A DNA stretch of 32,821 bases from Prevotellaceae bacterium (GCA_031271815.1 JAISVA010000031.1:1-32821); one strand, 5' to 3'; numbered from the stretch's first letter, positions 1 to 7,346 are shown. The notes: generated by a model from the sequence alone, not told the origin. Translations and numbers: made by a program.

Positions 1-237
1 CAATGAATCAGGATCCATTCTTCTATGCCTTCGCGCGTGTAAACCTTAGCTAACTTATCAACAATTTTGACTGAAAACTCATCTTCTACGGGAGGGAAAA
101 GCTGTTCCAACTCTTTATCAAGGAATTGGATTCCGCGGCCGAAATCAAAAATTTCATCAGCATCGGGATACATAAACCGCAGGAAATCATCAAATATATC
201 TTCTAAAATACCTTTCCACAAGTAGTCGTTTTTGCAT
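1..237 (-). pseudogene. Rpn / PD-(D/E)XK-type nuclease-transposase, 5' part, start frame-disrupted
   Basis: On the minus strand an open frame reads NDYLWKGILEDIFDDFLRF, then a segment rich in Asp and Glu, then GIEEWILIH, and runs off the left edge. I recall this as the N-terminus of Bacteroidota proteins annotated as Rpn-family recombination-promoting nuclease/putative transposase. The only nearby ATG (237-235) is followed by CAA and a five-A run (complement of 229-233) and is out of frame with this body by one base. With four A's it would read M-Q-N-D-Y-L-W-K-G, which fits the family. In the observed frame a TAA (complement of 237-239) precedes the body, leaving only TTG or a late ATG as starts. 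It may be a pseudogene, a slippage-switched gene or an assembly error. The downstream half lies outside the window, so the nuclease motif cannot be checked. Confidence 0.6.
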
Positions 238-260
238 TATGTTTTGTTTTAATCCGGCGG

Positions 261-291
261 CAAAGGTAATAAAAACAGCAAAACCGGAAAA
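261..291 (-). promoter_or_regulatory. Bacteroidota-type promoter for the Rpn-like gene
   Basis: The minus strand carries TACCTTTG (complement of 261-268), a match to the TAnnTTTG -7 box. TTTT (complement of 288-291) lies 19 bp upstream in place of the TTTG -33 box. It is 24 bp upstream of the ATG at 237 and overlaps the terminator hairpin of the preceding gene. Confidence 0.45.
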
Positions 292-310
292 AGATTTTTG
301 CTGTTTTTAT
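269..310. terminator. bidirectional intrinsic terminator after sufE
   Basis: A perfect 15 bp stem pairs 269-283 with 296-310 around a 12-base loop. The core is CAGCAAAA/TTTTGCTG flanked by A5 and T5 runs, so both strands end in a U tract. It lies just beyond the sufE stop codon. Confidence 0.75.
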
Positions 311-319
311 CTGATTATT

Positions 320-745
320 CTAAGCATTTTCCTTCGCCTTAAATGCCAAAGCAAGAAGTTTCATTTTCTTGATCATTGCCAACATACCGTTGGAGCGGGT
401 AGGAGAAAGATGCTCTTGCAACCCGATTCGATTGACGAAGTAGAGGTCGCTGTTCAATATCTCGTCGGGCGTGTGCCCGGAGAGAACGTCGATCAGCATC
501 ACTACGATTCCACCGGCAATATCGGTGTTACTTTCGCCCTGGTAGTAAACTTTCCCGTCTTTATACTCGGCTGCCAGCCAAACTTTACTCTGACAGCCTT
601 CCAACAGGTTTTGTTCCGTTTTGTACTTCTCTTCAATTCCTTTTCCCGAAATCCCTTTATCAATGATTAGCTGATACTTGTCTAACCAATCTTCGAGTAA
701 TTCAAACTCAGAAATTATCTCGTCCTGTTTTTCGTTAATTGTCAT
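320..745 (-). CDS. sufE: SufE-type cysteine desulfuration protein
   Basis: This 141-residue protein matches SufE, which takes sulfur from the cysteine desulfurase SufS as a persulfide and passes it to the SufBCD scaffold in cytosolic Fe-S cluster assembly. The acceptor cysteine is visible at residue 51 in LLEGCQSKVWL, the same position as in E. coli SufE. IAGGIVVMLIDVLSGHTPDEI and the C-terminal LSPTRSNGM stretch are also typical. I chose the start MTINEKQ at 745 from family length. An upstream in-frame ATG at 799 follows AGGAAGGAA and would add 18 residues, so it cannot be excluded. The gene follows the DUF4380 gene on the same strand and ends in a strong terminator. The other suf genes are not in the window. 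Confidence 0.9.
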   Translation of the reverse strand: MTINEKQDEIISEFELLEDWLDKYQLIIDKGISGKGIEEKYKTEQNLLEGCQSKVWLAAEYKDGKVYYQGESNTDIAGGIVVMLIDVLSGHTPDEILNSDLYFVNRIGLQEHLSPTRSNGMLAMIKKMKLLALAFKAKENA

Positions 746-811
746 AGTTATTTTATATTTAATAGATATTTTATTTAATAAAAGCTTCGCAGAATCCATT
801 TCCTTCCTCGC

Positions 812-1777
812 TTAATTTTTATATTTTTCCTCCAAAAAACGCCGTACCGCTTCTTCTGTTGCATTAGCCGGGAAAGGATATACTTCCCATGTTTCGCGCG
901 TACTCATGCTTTCGCCGGGTTGAAGGGTTTTGTAAGGTGCATGAATTTCGAGCTCCAACAGGGAAGTTTCGCGCCGGGGAGTAGCGAAACTGTAAAGCTC
1001 CACTTCGCCCTGTTCGGGATGAATGTCGGCCGGATTTTGCTTATCAAATCGGATAACCAACAGATTATCTCCCGCCAATGTTGCCATATAGGGTTTTGCG
1101 GGATTGATGACGGCTTTTCCGGTGCATTCCCGGTAGTTGCTGTCCATTTTTTCGGCAGTAAAGGAAAAGAAGCCGTTTTCGACCTTGTAAGGGGCTTTTC
1201 CCTGATGTGCGTGAGAAGGATTGGTTAAGCAAACATCTTCGGAAGAGGTTACCGGAACAAAATTCAAGTTGTATCCGTTTACGCGTGTTATCAACCATAG
1301 ATCCCATTTTACAGCCTCACTCCGGATGTTGCGGGCGGTTACTTCAAAATGCAGTTTCCCGTTTTCGTCAATTGCAATCTTTTTTATCAGCTGAACTCCG
1401 CTGATGGGGCTTTCCGTTCCCTGCATAACGATGGAATGTCCGGTTTTTTCCAAAACAGTATAACAGTCATAAATGATATACGGGTCGGGGGGCCAAAAGA
1501 GCGCAGAACGGCTTTTTTCGACATTCAGCGTTTGCTGTTTCCACCATTCGCTTTGCGGACCAACCCACACTTCATGTCCGTTATAGGCTTTAAAATCCTC
1601 TTCTTCGGTCAATCGGGGAGAGGGCGTAATTCGTTGTGTTTCATCCTCATTCCATAGATTTGGATTACTTTCGAGGATATTGGAGCCGCCGTCCCGCTGC
1701 AACGAAACAATTCGTCCGCCCACATCCGTAAGAATTCCTGCACAGATGTTCCCGTTTTTGATATAAATTAATCCCAT
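812..1777 (-). CDS. DUF4380 family protein, aldose-epimerase-like fold
   Basis: This 321-residue soluble protein resembles the DUF4380 family, beta-sandwich proteins related in fold to galactose mutarotase. The N-terminus (ICAGILTDVGGRIVSL) and the central GHEVWVGPQSEWW stretch are the recognisable parts, and the long beta-strand pattern and AKPYMATLAGDNLLVIRF segment fit carbohydrate-binding sandwiches. No signal peptide is seen. The longest frame begins with a TTG at 1798, but the ATG at 1777 (MGLIYIKNG) is preferred because a good -7 promoter box lies directly before it and a start at 1798 would be upstream of that promoter. A role in sugar metabolism is inference from fold only. Its stop is about 65 bp from the sufE start, so the two may be co-transcribed. 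Confidence 0.7.
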   Translation of the reverse strand: MGLIYIKNGNICAGILTDVGGRIVSLQRDGGSNILESNPNLWNEDETQRITPSPRLTEEEDFKAYNGHEVWVGPQSEWWKQQTLNVEKSRSALFWPPDPYIIYDCYTVLEKTGHSIVMQGTESPISGVQLIKKIAIDENGKLHFEVTARNIRSEAVKWDLWLITRVNGYNLNFVPVTSSEDVCLTNPSHAHQGKAPYKVENGFFSFTAEKMDSNYRECTGKAVINPAKPYMATLAGDNLLVIRFDKQNPADIHPEQGEVELYSFATPRRETSLLELEIHAPYKTLQPGESMSTRETWEVYPFPANATEEAVRRFLEEKYKN

Positions 1778-1781
1778 TTCG

Positions 1782-1789
1782 CAAAGGTA
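1782..1789 (-). promoter_or_regulatory. -7 box directly upstream of the DUF4380 start
   Basis: The minus strand reads TACCTTTG followed by CGAA and the ATG at 1777. The expected transcription start is within a few bases of the start codon, which suggests a leaderless or nearly leaderless mRNA. No convincing -33 TTTG was seen. Confidence 0.4.
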
Positions 1790-1899
1790 ACCATTCAACT
1801 GTTTTATTTTTTATTTTTAACTCACATTTTTGTGATAAATATTAATTTTTCCCGTAACATTGTGACGATTTATTAATTAATAACCTAAAAACAACTTGC

Positions 1900-2502
1900 A
1901 TGGAAAAAAGTTTCAAAGAGGCCTTGGCAAACAGAAGAAGTTTTTACGCACTAACCGGTTCTTCTCCGGTACCGGATAAAGAAATAGAAGATATAATCGT
2001 GTTTGCAGCAAATAACGTACCTTCCGCATTCAACTCACAGACAACCCGGATGGTGCTTTTATTAGGAGAAAATCACAAAGCATTGTGGAATATCGTAAAG
2101 GAGACATTGAAGAAAATTGTACCGGAACAGGCATATTCCAAAACTGAACAGAAAATAGACAATTCTTTCGCTTCGGGTTACGGGACGGTGCTTTTTTTTG
2201 AAGACGGTACAACAATTAAAAAACTGGAAACGGAGTTCCCTTTGTATAAGGATAATTTAAAAAACTGGTCGCAGCAAACATCGGGAATGCACCAGCTGGT
2301 TGTATGGACGATGCTGGAAAACGCAGGTTTTGGAGTGTCCCTGCAACATTATAATCCGTTGATAGACGAAGAGGTACGTAAGAAATGGAATTTACCTGCG
2401 GACTGGGTTTTAATCGGACAAATGCCCTTTGGAAAGCCGTTGGATGTTCCTCGAAAAAAGGAATTGCAACCGATTGAAAAAAGGGTTAAGATATTCAAAT
2501 AG
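1900..2502 (+). CDS. nitroreductase family protein, Frm2/HBN1-like
   Basis: This 200-residue protein fits the FMN-dependent nitroreductase superfamily, in the short Frm2/HBN1/YdgI-like group. The N-terminal ALANRRSFYALTGSS carries the phosphate-contacting Arg pair (residues 12-13) expected near FMN, and NNVPSAFNSQTTRMVLL is the second FMN-binding segment. SGMHQLVVWTMLENAGFGVSLQHYNP followed by PADWVLIGQMPFGKP matches the conserved C-terminal half. It is predicted cytosolic, with NAD(P)H-driven reduction of nitro compounds or quinones as the family activity; the physiological substrate is unknown. It stands alone on the plus strand, divergent from the DUF4380 gene, and is followed by almost 500 bp of repeat-rich non-coding DNA. 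Confidence 0.88.
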   Translation: MEKSFKEALANRRSFYALTGSSPVPDKEIEDIIVFAANNVPSAFNSQTTRMVLLLGENHKALWNIVKETLKKIVPEQAYSKTEQKIDNSFASGYGTVLFFEDGTTIKKLETEFPLYKDNLKNWSQQTSGMHQLVVWTMLENAGFGVSLQHYNPLIDEEVRKKWNLPADWVLIGQMPFGKPLDVPRKKELQPIEKRVKIFK

Positions 2503-2535
2503 AAACGTGTATGCTCGTAGGAGCGGGGTTATGTA

Positions 2536-2770
2536 CTATAGCCGTCAGGTTAAGGCTGAAAGCCTTATATTTCAATAGCGTAGGGAATCGTCCTACGATT
2601 TGAAATGTATCTTTCTTTCTCTAAGTCCCGAATGGGCGAAATCAGGATATAGCCCTTTCAGGGCTGGGTTGCCGACGTTACAACAAAATAGGGCGGCGCC
2701 CTATCCTATTTATTTTGCCCTTTCAGAGCATTGATTCCGAGAGTTTTTCTTCTTAACCTGACGGCTATAG
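2536..2770. repeat. 235 bp MITE-like element with perfect 19 bp terminal inverted repeats
   Basis: CTATAGCCGTCAGGTTAAG at 2536-2554 is repeated exactly in inverse at 2752-2770. The interior has no credible ORF but several short palindromes: AAGGCTGAAAGCCTT, a CGTAGG/CCTACG pair, AGCCCTTTCAGGGCT and an ATAGGGC/GCCCTAT pair. I see no clear target-site duplication. It looks like a non-autonomous mobile element or a REP-like composite. With the next repeat it accounts for most of the non-coding stretch 2503-2986. Confidence 0.75.
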
Positions 2771-2820
2771 GGTATTTCCCCATCCTTGTTGCATTTTTCT
2801 GTCAGTTTTTTGCAAATCAC

Positions 2821-2968
2821 AAGAGGCTGTCTCAAAAGTCTTTTTGAACGCAGATGACACAGATAACACGGATTTTTATATCATTGATAATTAGTTATAT
2901 ATAAAATTCCTATTCGTTTGTTATCTGTGAAGACCCGTGTCATCCGCGTTCTTTTGAGACGGCTCCTT
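2821..2968. repeat. near-palindromic repeat, copy A of four
   Basis: The left end AAGAGGCTGTCTCAAAAG and the inverted right end AAGGAGCCGTCTCAAAAG agree at 15 of 18 positions. Inside, GAACGCAGATGACAC is mirrored by GAACGCGGATGACAC. The centre is AT-rich and non-coding. Related copies are at 8474-8600, 14624-14763 and 27781-27938. Confidence 0.75.
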
Positions 2969-2986
2969 ACCAAGCGTTAATCATTT

Positions 2987-4006
2987 TTATATAACCGTCA
3001 CCCATCCAAACGGATCGGCTTCATCACCGTATTGAATGGCGCGCAGTTTGTGATACAGTTTCGTACAAACCGGACCCGGTTTCCCGTCTTTTGAAAAGAC
3101 GTATGATTTACTTTCTTCTATATCGTCGATGCGTTCGATCGGACTGATTACAGCGGCAGTTCCGCAAGCGCCGGCTTCCTCGAAAGTATCCAGTTCGGTT
3201 GCCGGTACCGGACGGTGTTCAACCTTCATTCCCATACTTTCAGCCAATTGCATCAGGCTTTTGTTGGTAATCGAAGGAAGAATAGAGGTTGAACTCGGAG
3301 TAACATAAGTGTTATTCTTGATTCCGAAGAAATTAGCGGCGCCGCATTCATCAATGTATTTTTTCTCTTTGGGATCCAGGTAGAATACATTCGAATAACC
3401 CATATCGTGCGCTCTTTTTCCGGCAACCAGGCTTGCGGCGTAGTTTCCGCCTACTTTGTAGGTTCCTGTTCCGAGCGGTGCGGCGCGGTCGTATTCTCTC
3501 AGGATAACAAAAGGAGTGGTTTGGAACCCGCCTTTAAAATAAGGTCCTACCGGAGTTACGAACAGGAGAAAAAGATATTCTTCGGACGGACTTACGCCTA
3601 CCCGGGGGCTGATTCCGATTAGCAGCGGACGGATATACAGCGATGCACCGCTTTCGTAAGGTGGAATGAATCGTTCGTTTAATTTAACTGCCTGAATAAC
3701 TGCTTCCTTAAACTTTTCGACCGGGAATTTTTCCATTAAAAGTCCCGCTGCGGAAGACTGTAAGCGTTTGGCATTTTCGTCCATTCTGAAAATACGGATT
3801 TTCCCGTCTTTCCCGCGAAATGCTTTTAATCCTTCAAATGCCTCTTGCCCGTAATGCAGACAAGTAGCAGCCATGTGCAAATTAACCGTATCCGTGGAGC
3901 TGATTTCCAATTCTCCCCACGAACCGTTACGGTAATAACACCGAACATTGTAATCTGTCGGTATGTAGCCAAACGAAAGGTTTGACCAATCTAAATTTTC
4001 TGCCAT
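2987..4006 (-). CDS. ilvE: branched-chain amino-acid aminotransferase
   Basis: This 339-residue protein is a fold-type IV PLP aminotransferase of the long BCAT group, which interconverts leucine, isoleucine and valine with their 2-oxo acids using glutamate/2-oxoglutarate. The PLP lysine is K184 in GTYKVGGNYAAS. Other landmarks are HYGQEAFEGLKAFR (residues 51-64), LYIRPLLIG, CGAANFFGI in the cofactor-binding region, and SITNKSLMQLA. The length suits the Bacteroidota type, and the C-terminal GDEADPFGWVTVI is typical. The start MAENLDWSNL fits family alignments from memory. It is cytosolic and lies downstream of the SpmAB gene on the same strand with a 146 bp gap containing its own -7 box, so it is probably transcribed separately. 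Confidence 0.95.
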   Translation of the reverse strand: MAENLDWSNLSFGYIPTDYNVRCYYRNGSWGELEISSTDTVNLHMAATCLHYGQEAFEGLKAFRGKDGKIRIFRMDENAKRLQSSAAGLLMEKFPVEKFKEAVIQAVKLNERFIPPYESGASLYIRPLLIGISPRVGVSPSEEYLFLLFVTPVGPYFKGGFQTTPFVILREYDRAAPLGTGTYKVGGNYAASLVAGKRAHDMGYSNVFYLDPKEKKYIDECGAANFFGIKNNTYVTPSSTSILPSITNKSLMQLAESMGMKVEHRPVPATELDTFEEAGACGTAAVISPIERIDDIEESKSYVFSKDGKPGPVCTKLYHKLRAIQYGDEADPFGWVTVI

Positions 4007-4046
4007 ATAAATAGGATTTATATTTTTTAATTTATCATTTAAACTA

Positions 4047-4054
4047 CAAAATTA
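4047..4054 (-). promoter_or_regulatory. ilvE: -7 box of the ilvE promoter
   Basis: The minus strand reads TAATTTTG, matching TAnnTTTG, 40 bp before the ilvE ATG. A TTTG lies 23 bp upstream (complement of 4078-4081), slightly farther than the usual 19-21 bp. Confidence 0.4.
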
Positions 4055-4152
4055 ATAAAAATACGGCAATTCACGTTCAAATTTTCCGTTTCGGTGAAAT
4101 ATTTTTTGTGAGGCGTGTGAAATATTGAAAAAAGAATTAATTTGGTAACAAT

Positions 4153-5388
4153 TTATCCAAAGAAAAGATAAGCCACAAAAATTGCCGCTACCACTCCGCC
4201 CAGGTCGGCAACCAGTCCTGCCGTAACGGCATACCGCGTTTTCTTGATTCCTACCGAGCCGAAATAAAGGGCAATGATGTAAAACGTAGTGTCGGCTGCT
4301 CCTTGAAAGATGCAGGAAAGGCGACCCACAAACGAATCTGCCCCGTTCGTTATCATCGACTCCACCATCATGGCTTTGGCTCCGCTGCCGCTAAGCGGTT
4401 TCATCAGCGCAACAGGCAGAGCGTCAACAAAATCCGTATTAATCGGGAAAAGTGAAAAAAACAGTCGAAATCCTTCTATCAGGTAGTCCATTGCTCCCGA
4501 TGCGCGAAAAACGCCGATTCCAACAAGCATCCCGATCAGGTAAGGCATTACCTTTACCGCTGTTTCAAATCCCGATTTGGCGCCTTCGATAAAGGCGTCA
4601 TATACATTTACTTTTTTATAGAGCGCTCCGCCGATGAATGCGATTATAATACTGAAAAGCAGAGAGTTGCTTACTAATTTGGAAACAGTAATCATGGTTT
4701 CCCTATCCAATTGGGAAAAGCAATAAACAATCAACCCGATAACGAGCGTGATGGAACCAAGCCAGCCAATAACCGTTTTGTTCCAAAGATTCAGCTTTTG
4801 CCGGATACTCACATAGATAATCGCCGTAATCGTAGAGACGTAAGTGGAGATAAGCAGCGGCACAAAAATATCCGTCGGATTTTCGGCGCCCAAAATGGAA
4901 CGCTGCGCCATAATCGCGATCGGAATTAAAGTCAGCCCGGAAGTATTGAGCGCAAGAAACATAATTTGCGCGTTGGAAGCAGTGTCTTTCTGCGGATTTA
5001 ACTCCTGCAATCCGTTCATTGCTTTCAATCCCAATGGCGTTGCAGCATTATCCAACCCAAGCATATTTGCCGAGAAATTCATCAATAACTGCCCATTCAC
5101 CGGGTGATTTTTGGGTATTTCGGGAAATAATTTGGAAAAGAACGGCCCGATGATCCGTGATAAAAAGTTGATTGCACCTGCCTTTTCGCCGATATTCATC
5201 AATCCCAGCCAAAGAATCATCACGCCCCCCAGCGGCAGTGCGATTTTCATCACAGCCATTTCGGACATTTCAAAAGTACTGTTTACAATCCGCTCAAAAA
5301 CGGTAAAATCGCCGAAAACAATGCACTGTATCAATGCTACCAGCATGGCGACAAGAAAAAATCCGACCCAGATGTAATTTAGTACCAT
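4153..5388 (-). CDS. fused SpmA/SpmB-type nucleoside-recognition (Gate) membrane protein
   Basis: This 411-residue polytopic inner-membrane protein joins regions equivalent to Bacillus SpmA and SpmB, each with a Gate/nucleoside-recognition fold. The first half has PLGGVMILWLGLMNIGEKAG and NMLGLDNAATPLGLKAM, typical of SpmA. The second half, after about residue 225, has AKSGFETAVKVMPYLIG and ALMKPLSGSGAKAMM, then GAADTTFYIIALYFGSVGI, typical of SpmB. At least eight hydrophobic segments are visible. Such fusions are common in non-sporulating Bacteroidota, so the sporulation name is historical. The transported or sensed substrate is unknown. It lies upstream of ilvE and has its own promoter. Confidence 0.88.
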   Translation of the reverse strand: MVLNYIWVGFFLVAMLVALIQCIVFGDFTVFERIVNSTFEMSEMAVMKIALPLGGVMILWLGLMNIGEKAGAINFLSRIIGPFFSKLFPEIPKNHPVNGQLLMNFSANMLGLDNAATPLGLKAMNGLQELNPQKDTASNAQIMFLALNTSGLTLIPIAIMAQRSILGAENPTDIFVPLLISTYVSTITAIIYVSIRQKLNLWNKTVIGWLGSITLVIGLIVYCFSQLDRETMITVSKLVSNSLLFSIIIAFIGGALYKKVNVYDAFIEGAKSGFETAVKVMPYLIGMLVGIGVFRASGAMDYLIEGFRLFFSLFPINTDFVDALPVALMKPLSGSGAKAMMVESMITNGADSFVGRLSCIFQGAADTTFYIIALYFGSVGIKKTRYAVTAGLVADLGGVVAAIFVAYLFFG

Positions 5389-5414
5389 TTTTCTTTATAT
5401 TTTTTTAATGCTTA

Positions 5415-5422
5415 CAAAAATA
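5415..5422 (-). promoter_or_regulatory. -7 box of the SpmAB promoter
   Basis: The minus strand reads TATTTTTG, matching TAnnTTTG, 26 bp upstream of the ATG at 5388. No clear -33 box was found. The rest of the 190 bp gap to 5578 is AT-rich and includes a ten-A tract at 5495-5504. Confidence 0.4.
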
Positions 5423-5578
5423 CACAAAGTTTTGACGAAATCTGGATTTTAAGGACGAAGAAAAACATTTTTTGAATGAAATAAATACCTAAACAAAAAA
5501 AAAATTAAAGTAACAAAACGCTTCAAAGGTTGCTGTTTTAGTGTGATTTTTGAAATTAAAAATAGTGTAATTGAATTT

Positions 5579-6151
5579 TTACATATTGTTGATCTTACAA
5601 ACAATTTTTCTCAAACAAACTACAAAATCATCACATATACTTTGTAACTCGTTTCTACTATCTGCTGGTAAATTTATTTCTTCTGTAGAAATTTTGTATA
5701 ATTTTGTGTGGTAAATATTTAAGTAATTAACGTCATTACATGAAAAAAGTGTTAGTTTAGTTGTTCGATCAAACCTTTCAATCTTATGTTTCAAATCGTT
5801 TAATTCAGCAAAAATTGATTGAAGTGTCGCATTGTTTGTATTGATTAACTTTTCAAATGATTCAATTTGTTCTTCTATTCGACAAATATCTTTAATGATA
5901 AATTCTTTTAAGAAACGTTGTTCAGTCAGTTTTCTTGTAATATACCAACCAAGCCAAACTGCAATAACTCCTGAAACAAAAATATTTAAAGCATCCAAAG
6001 GTAATATTTCTTGTGAAAATATAATAGAAGAAAACCAACACTGACAATATAATGCTCTAATAAAAAAGAAGAATATTATTGCAATCACAAGAAGAATTAA
6101 CCATAATAAAAATTTTTTACGACTTCCATATTTCTTGTTTAATAATATCAA
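5579..6151 (-). CDS. two-TM coiled-coil membrane protein, third gene of the ATPase/STAS-like module
   Basis: I do not recognise this 190-residue protein as a named family. It begins with a basic stretch, then has two hydrophobic segments (about residues 14-32 and 54-72). A Glu/Lys/Leu-rich likely coiled coil follows (about 75-125, RIEEQIESFEKLINTNNATL), then a soluble tail. The expected topology is both termini in the cytosol. The start must be the TTG at 6151: a TAG lies immediately upstream in frame and there is no early ATG. The frame overlaps the end of the STAS-like gene by 35 bp, which suggests translational coupling. It could be the membrane output or anchor of the upstream ATPase/STAS-like pair, but that is inferred from context only. 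Confidence 0.65.
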   Translation of the reverse strand: MILLNKKYGSRKKFLLWLILLVIAIIFFFFIRALYCQCWFSSIIFSQEILPLDALNIFVSGVIAVWLGWYITRKLTEQRFLKEFIIKDICRIEEQIESFEKLINTNNATLQSIFAELNDLKHKIERFDRTTKLTLFSCNDVNYLNIYHTKLYKISTEEINLPADSRNELQSICDDFVVCLRKIVCKINNM

Positions 6152-6428
6152 CTATCCAATTGAAATATTGAGTTTTAAATATTATTCTATCAACCACATC
6201 TTTTCCGTATTCTCTGAAAAGTTTTCCGAAAGATTGGTCTAAAAAGGAACTTCCGTAAGGACTTGCACCGTCCAAATTAATTTCTAATTGACGGTTTGTA
6301 TCTTTTGCCTCAATATATTTCTTATTAAGTATCTCTTCAAAAAATGTCTCCCCAGAAGAAGGCCCGACTCGCACACCAAGATTTTTACTAAAATCGGTCG
6401 CAATATTTATTGAAACGTTCTTTTCCAT
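6117..6428 (-). CDS. STAS-like DUF4325 protein
   Basis: This 103-residue protein matches the STAS-like DUF4325 family. The signature is the strand-turn-helix LEINLDGASPYGSSFLDQSF (about residues 48-67), the counterpart of the D-x-S/T turn in anti-anti-sigma STAS domains; ATDFSKNLGVRVGPSSGETF precedes it. There is no signal peptide or membrane segment, so it should be cytosolic. Its ATG lies inside the last codons of the ATPase gene (22 bp overlap), and its own end overlaps the membrane-protein gene. Proteins of this kind often sit next to GHKL ATPases, as RsbV does with RsbW. A partner-switch role is inferred and no target is known. Codon use is very AT-rich, as in the two neighbours. Confidence 0.8.
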   Translation of the reverse strand: MEKNVSINIATDFSKNLGVRVGPSSGETFFEEILNKKYIEAKDTNRQLEINLDGASPYGSSFLDQSFGKLFREYGKDVVDRIIFKTQYFNWIVDIIKQEIWKS

Positions 6429-7270
6429 TTTTCAAAATTATTTTTATTTATTGTCCAACAATAATATGTTCCTTTAAAATTAGATATTCTTGTTGTTGAG
6501 AATTGATTATTATTATATTGTACCAATGTTCTATTTGTTACTAAAACAAATTCTGACACAATTTTTTTCTCTATTATTTTCCTTATTTCAGGCAAACCCT
6601 TTCCTCTGTTTAATTCTTGCGTAGAAGATGGTAATTTCCCTTCCAAGGAATCAATAATTATTTTATTGTCTGAAAATAAGCCAGTTATTTTTAGAAAAGT
6701 TTTTGCTCTTTTATGAGAATGCGCAATGCCTTGTCCCATATCAACAAATGTAAATATTATTTGTTTATTTTTTGTGTCAATTTCCGAAGTTAACCAATAA
6801 TTAATGTTTTTGTTTCTAATCCCGTGTTCTACAGCATTACCCATTATTTCAGTAAGAAGAGCTTTAATACGTTCATAAAAAGTATAACCGAAAATAGAAT
6901 TCCTGCTAATTCCTAATACTTTTAAATCATTTACTACATTTTCTACAATATCAGGATTTACCTCACTCGCAATTTTTGCATTATTTAAAACATCAGTCCT
7001 AAAATGAACAACCTTTTCACTAAGTAAATCGCGTACATTTTTAGAGATATTTCCCGTGAATTTAATTTGTTTTTGCCTTAATGACAATTTTTCTAGTTGT
7101 GCCATTAAAGCCATTAAATCTCCTTTTCTAATTTGTTTGATATTAGAAAAATCAATTTGAATCTCTTTGTGCCAAAGTTTAGAAAGATTCACTAATATTT
7201 CAATCATTTCTTTCAAATTTCTATCTTTGAAATCAAATACTTTTGATAATATTATTGTCTTTTGCCACAT
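6407..7270 (-). CDS. GHKL-type ATP-binding protein with possible N-terminal STAS-like domain
   Basis: This 287-residue protein carries a HATPase (GHKL) fold at about residues 125-275. The N box is LLTEIMGNAVEHGIRN (E141, N145, H149), the G1 box FVDMGQGI (D177, G179, G181) and the G2 box GKGLPEIRKI (223-232), with FKGTYYCWTI as the closing strand. No histidine-kinase phospho-acceptor box or membrane segment is present, so it is more like an RsbW-type protein kinase or a signalling ATPase. Residues 20-90 (KEIQIDFSNIKQIRKGDL, then QIKFTGNISKNVRDLLS) follow a STAS-like strand-helix pattern, which I infer with less certainty. The ATG at 7270 is preferred over a longer frame because a promoter lies 25 bp upstream. 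It heads the three-gene module. Confidence 0.82.
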   Translation of the reverse strand: MWQKTIILSKVFDFKDRNLKEMIEILVNLSKLWHKEIQIDFSNIKQIRKGDLMALMAQLEKLSLRQKQIKFTGNISKNVRDLLSEKVVHFRTDVLNNAKIASEVNPDIVENVVNDLKVLGISRNSIFGYTFYERIKALLTEIMGNAVEHGIRNKNINYWLTSEIDTKNKQIIFTFVDMGQGIAHSHKRAKTFLKITGLFSDNKIIIDSLEGKLPSSTQELNRGKGLPEIRKIIEKKIVSEFVLVTNRTLVQYNNNQFSTTRISNFKGTYYCWTINKNNFEKWKRTFQ

Positions 7271-7294
7271 CAAGCTACAAATTAAATGCTTTTG

Positions 7295-7325
7295 CAAAAG
7301 TATATATTTTTCGCAAATAATCAAT
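7295..7325 (-). promoter_or_regulatory. promoter of the ATPase/STAS-like/membrane module
   Basis: The minus strand has TACTTTTG (complement of 7295-7302) with ATTG (complement of 7322-7325) exactly 19 bp upstream, close to the TTTG-N19-TAnnTTTG consensus. It is 25 bp before the ATG at 7270 and about back-to-back with the divergent promoter at 7339-7346. Confidence 0.6.
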
Positions 7326-7338
7326 CAATATTAAATGC

Positions 7339-7346
7339 TACATTTG
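7339..7346 (+). promoter_or_regulatory. -7 box of the outer-membrane protein gene
   Basis: TACATTTG matches TAnnTTTG, 24 bp before the ATG at 7370. I see no good -33 box at the usual distance. It is 14 bp from the -33 region of the divergent module promoter. Confidence 0.45.

Noticed and set aside
239-670. A 143-codon plus-strand frame across the sufE gene
   Set aside because: It runs antisense through sufE, has no start context and no recognisable motif.
2521-2968. A complete insertion sequence between the nitroreductase and ilvE
   Set aside because: Terminal inverted repeats are present but no transposase frame lies between them, so only non-autonomous elements are reported.
4085-4126. 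Direct repeat GTGAAATATT twice upstream of ilvE as a regulatory site
   Set aside because: The two 10-mers (minus strand) are AT-rich and lie upstream of a weak promoter match; there is too little to distinguish a site from chance.
6407-7270. Reading the ATPase as a sensor histidine kinase
   Set aside because: No phospho-acceptor His box, no membrane segments and no receiver-domain partner are present; only the ATP-binding fold is seen.
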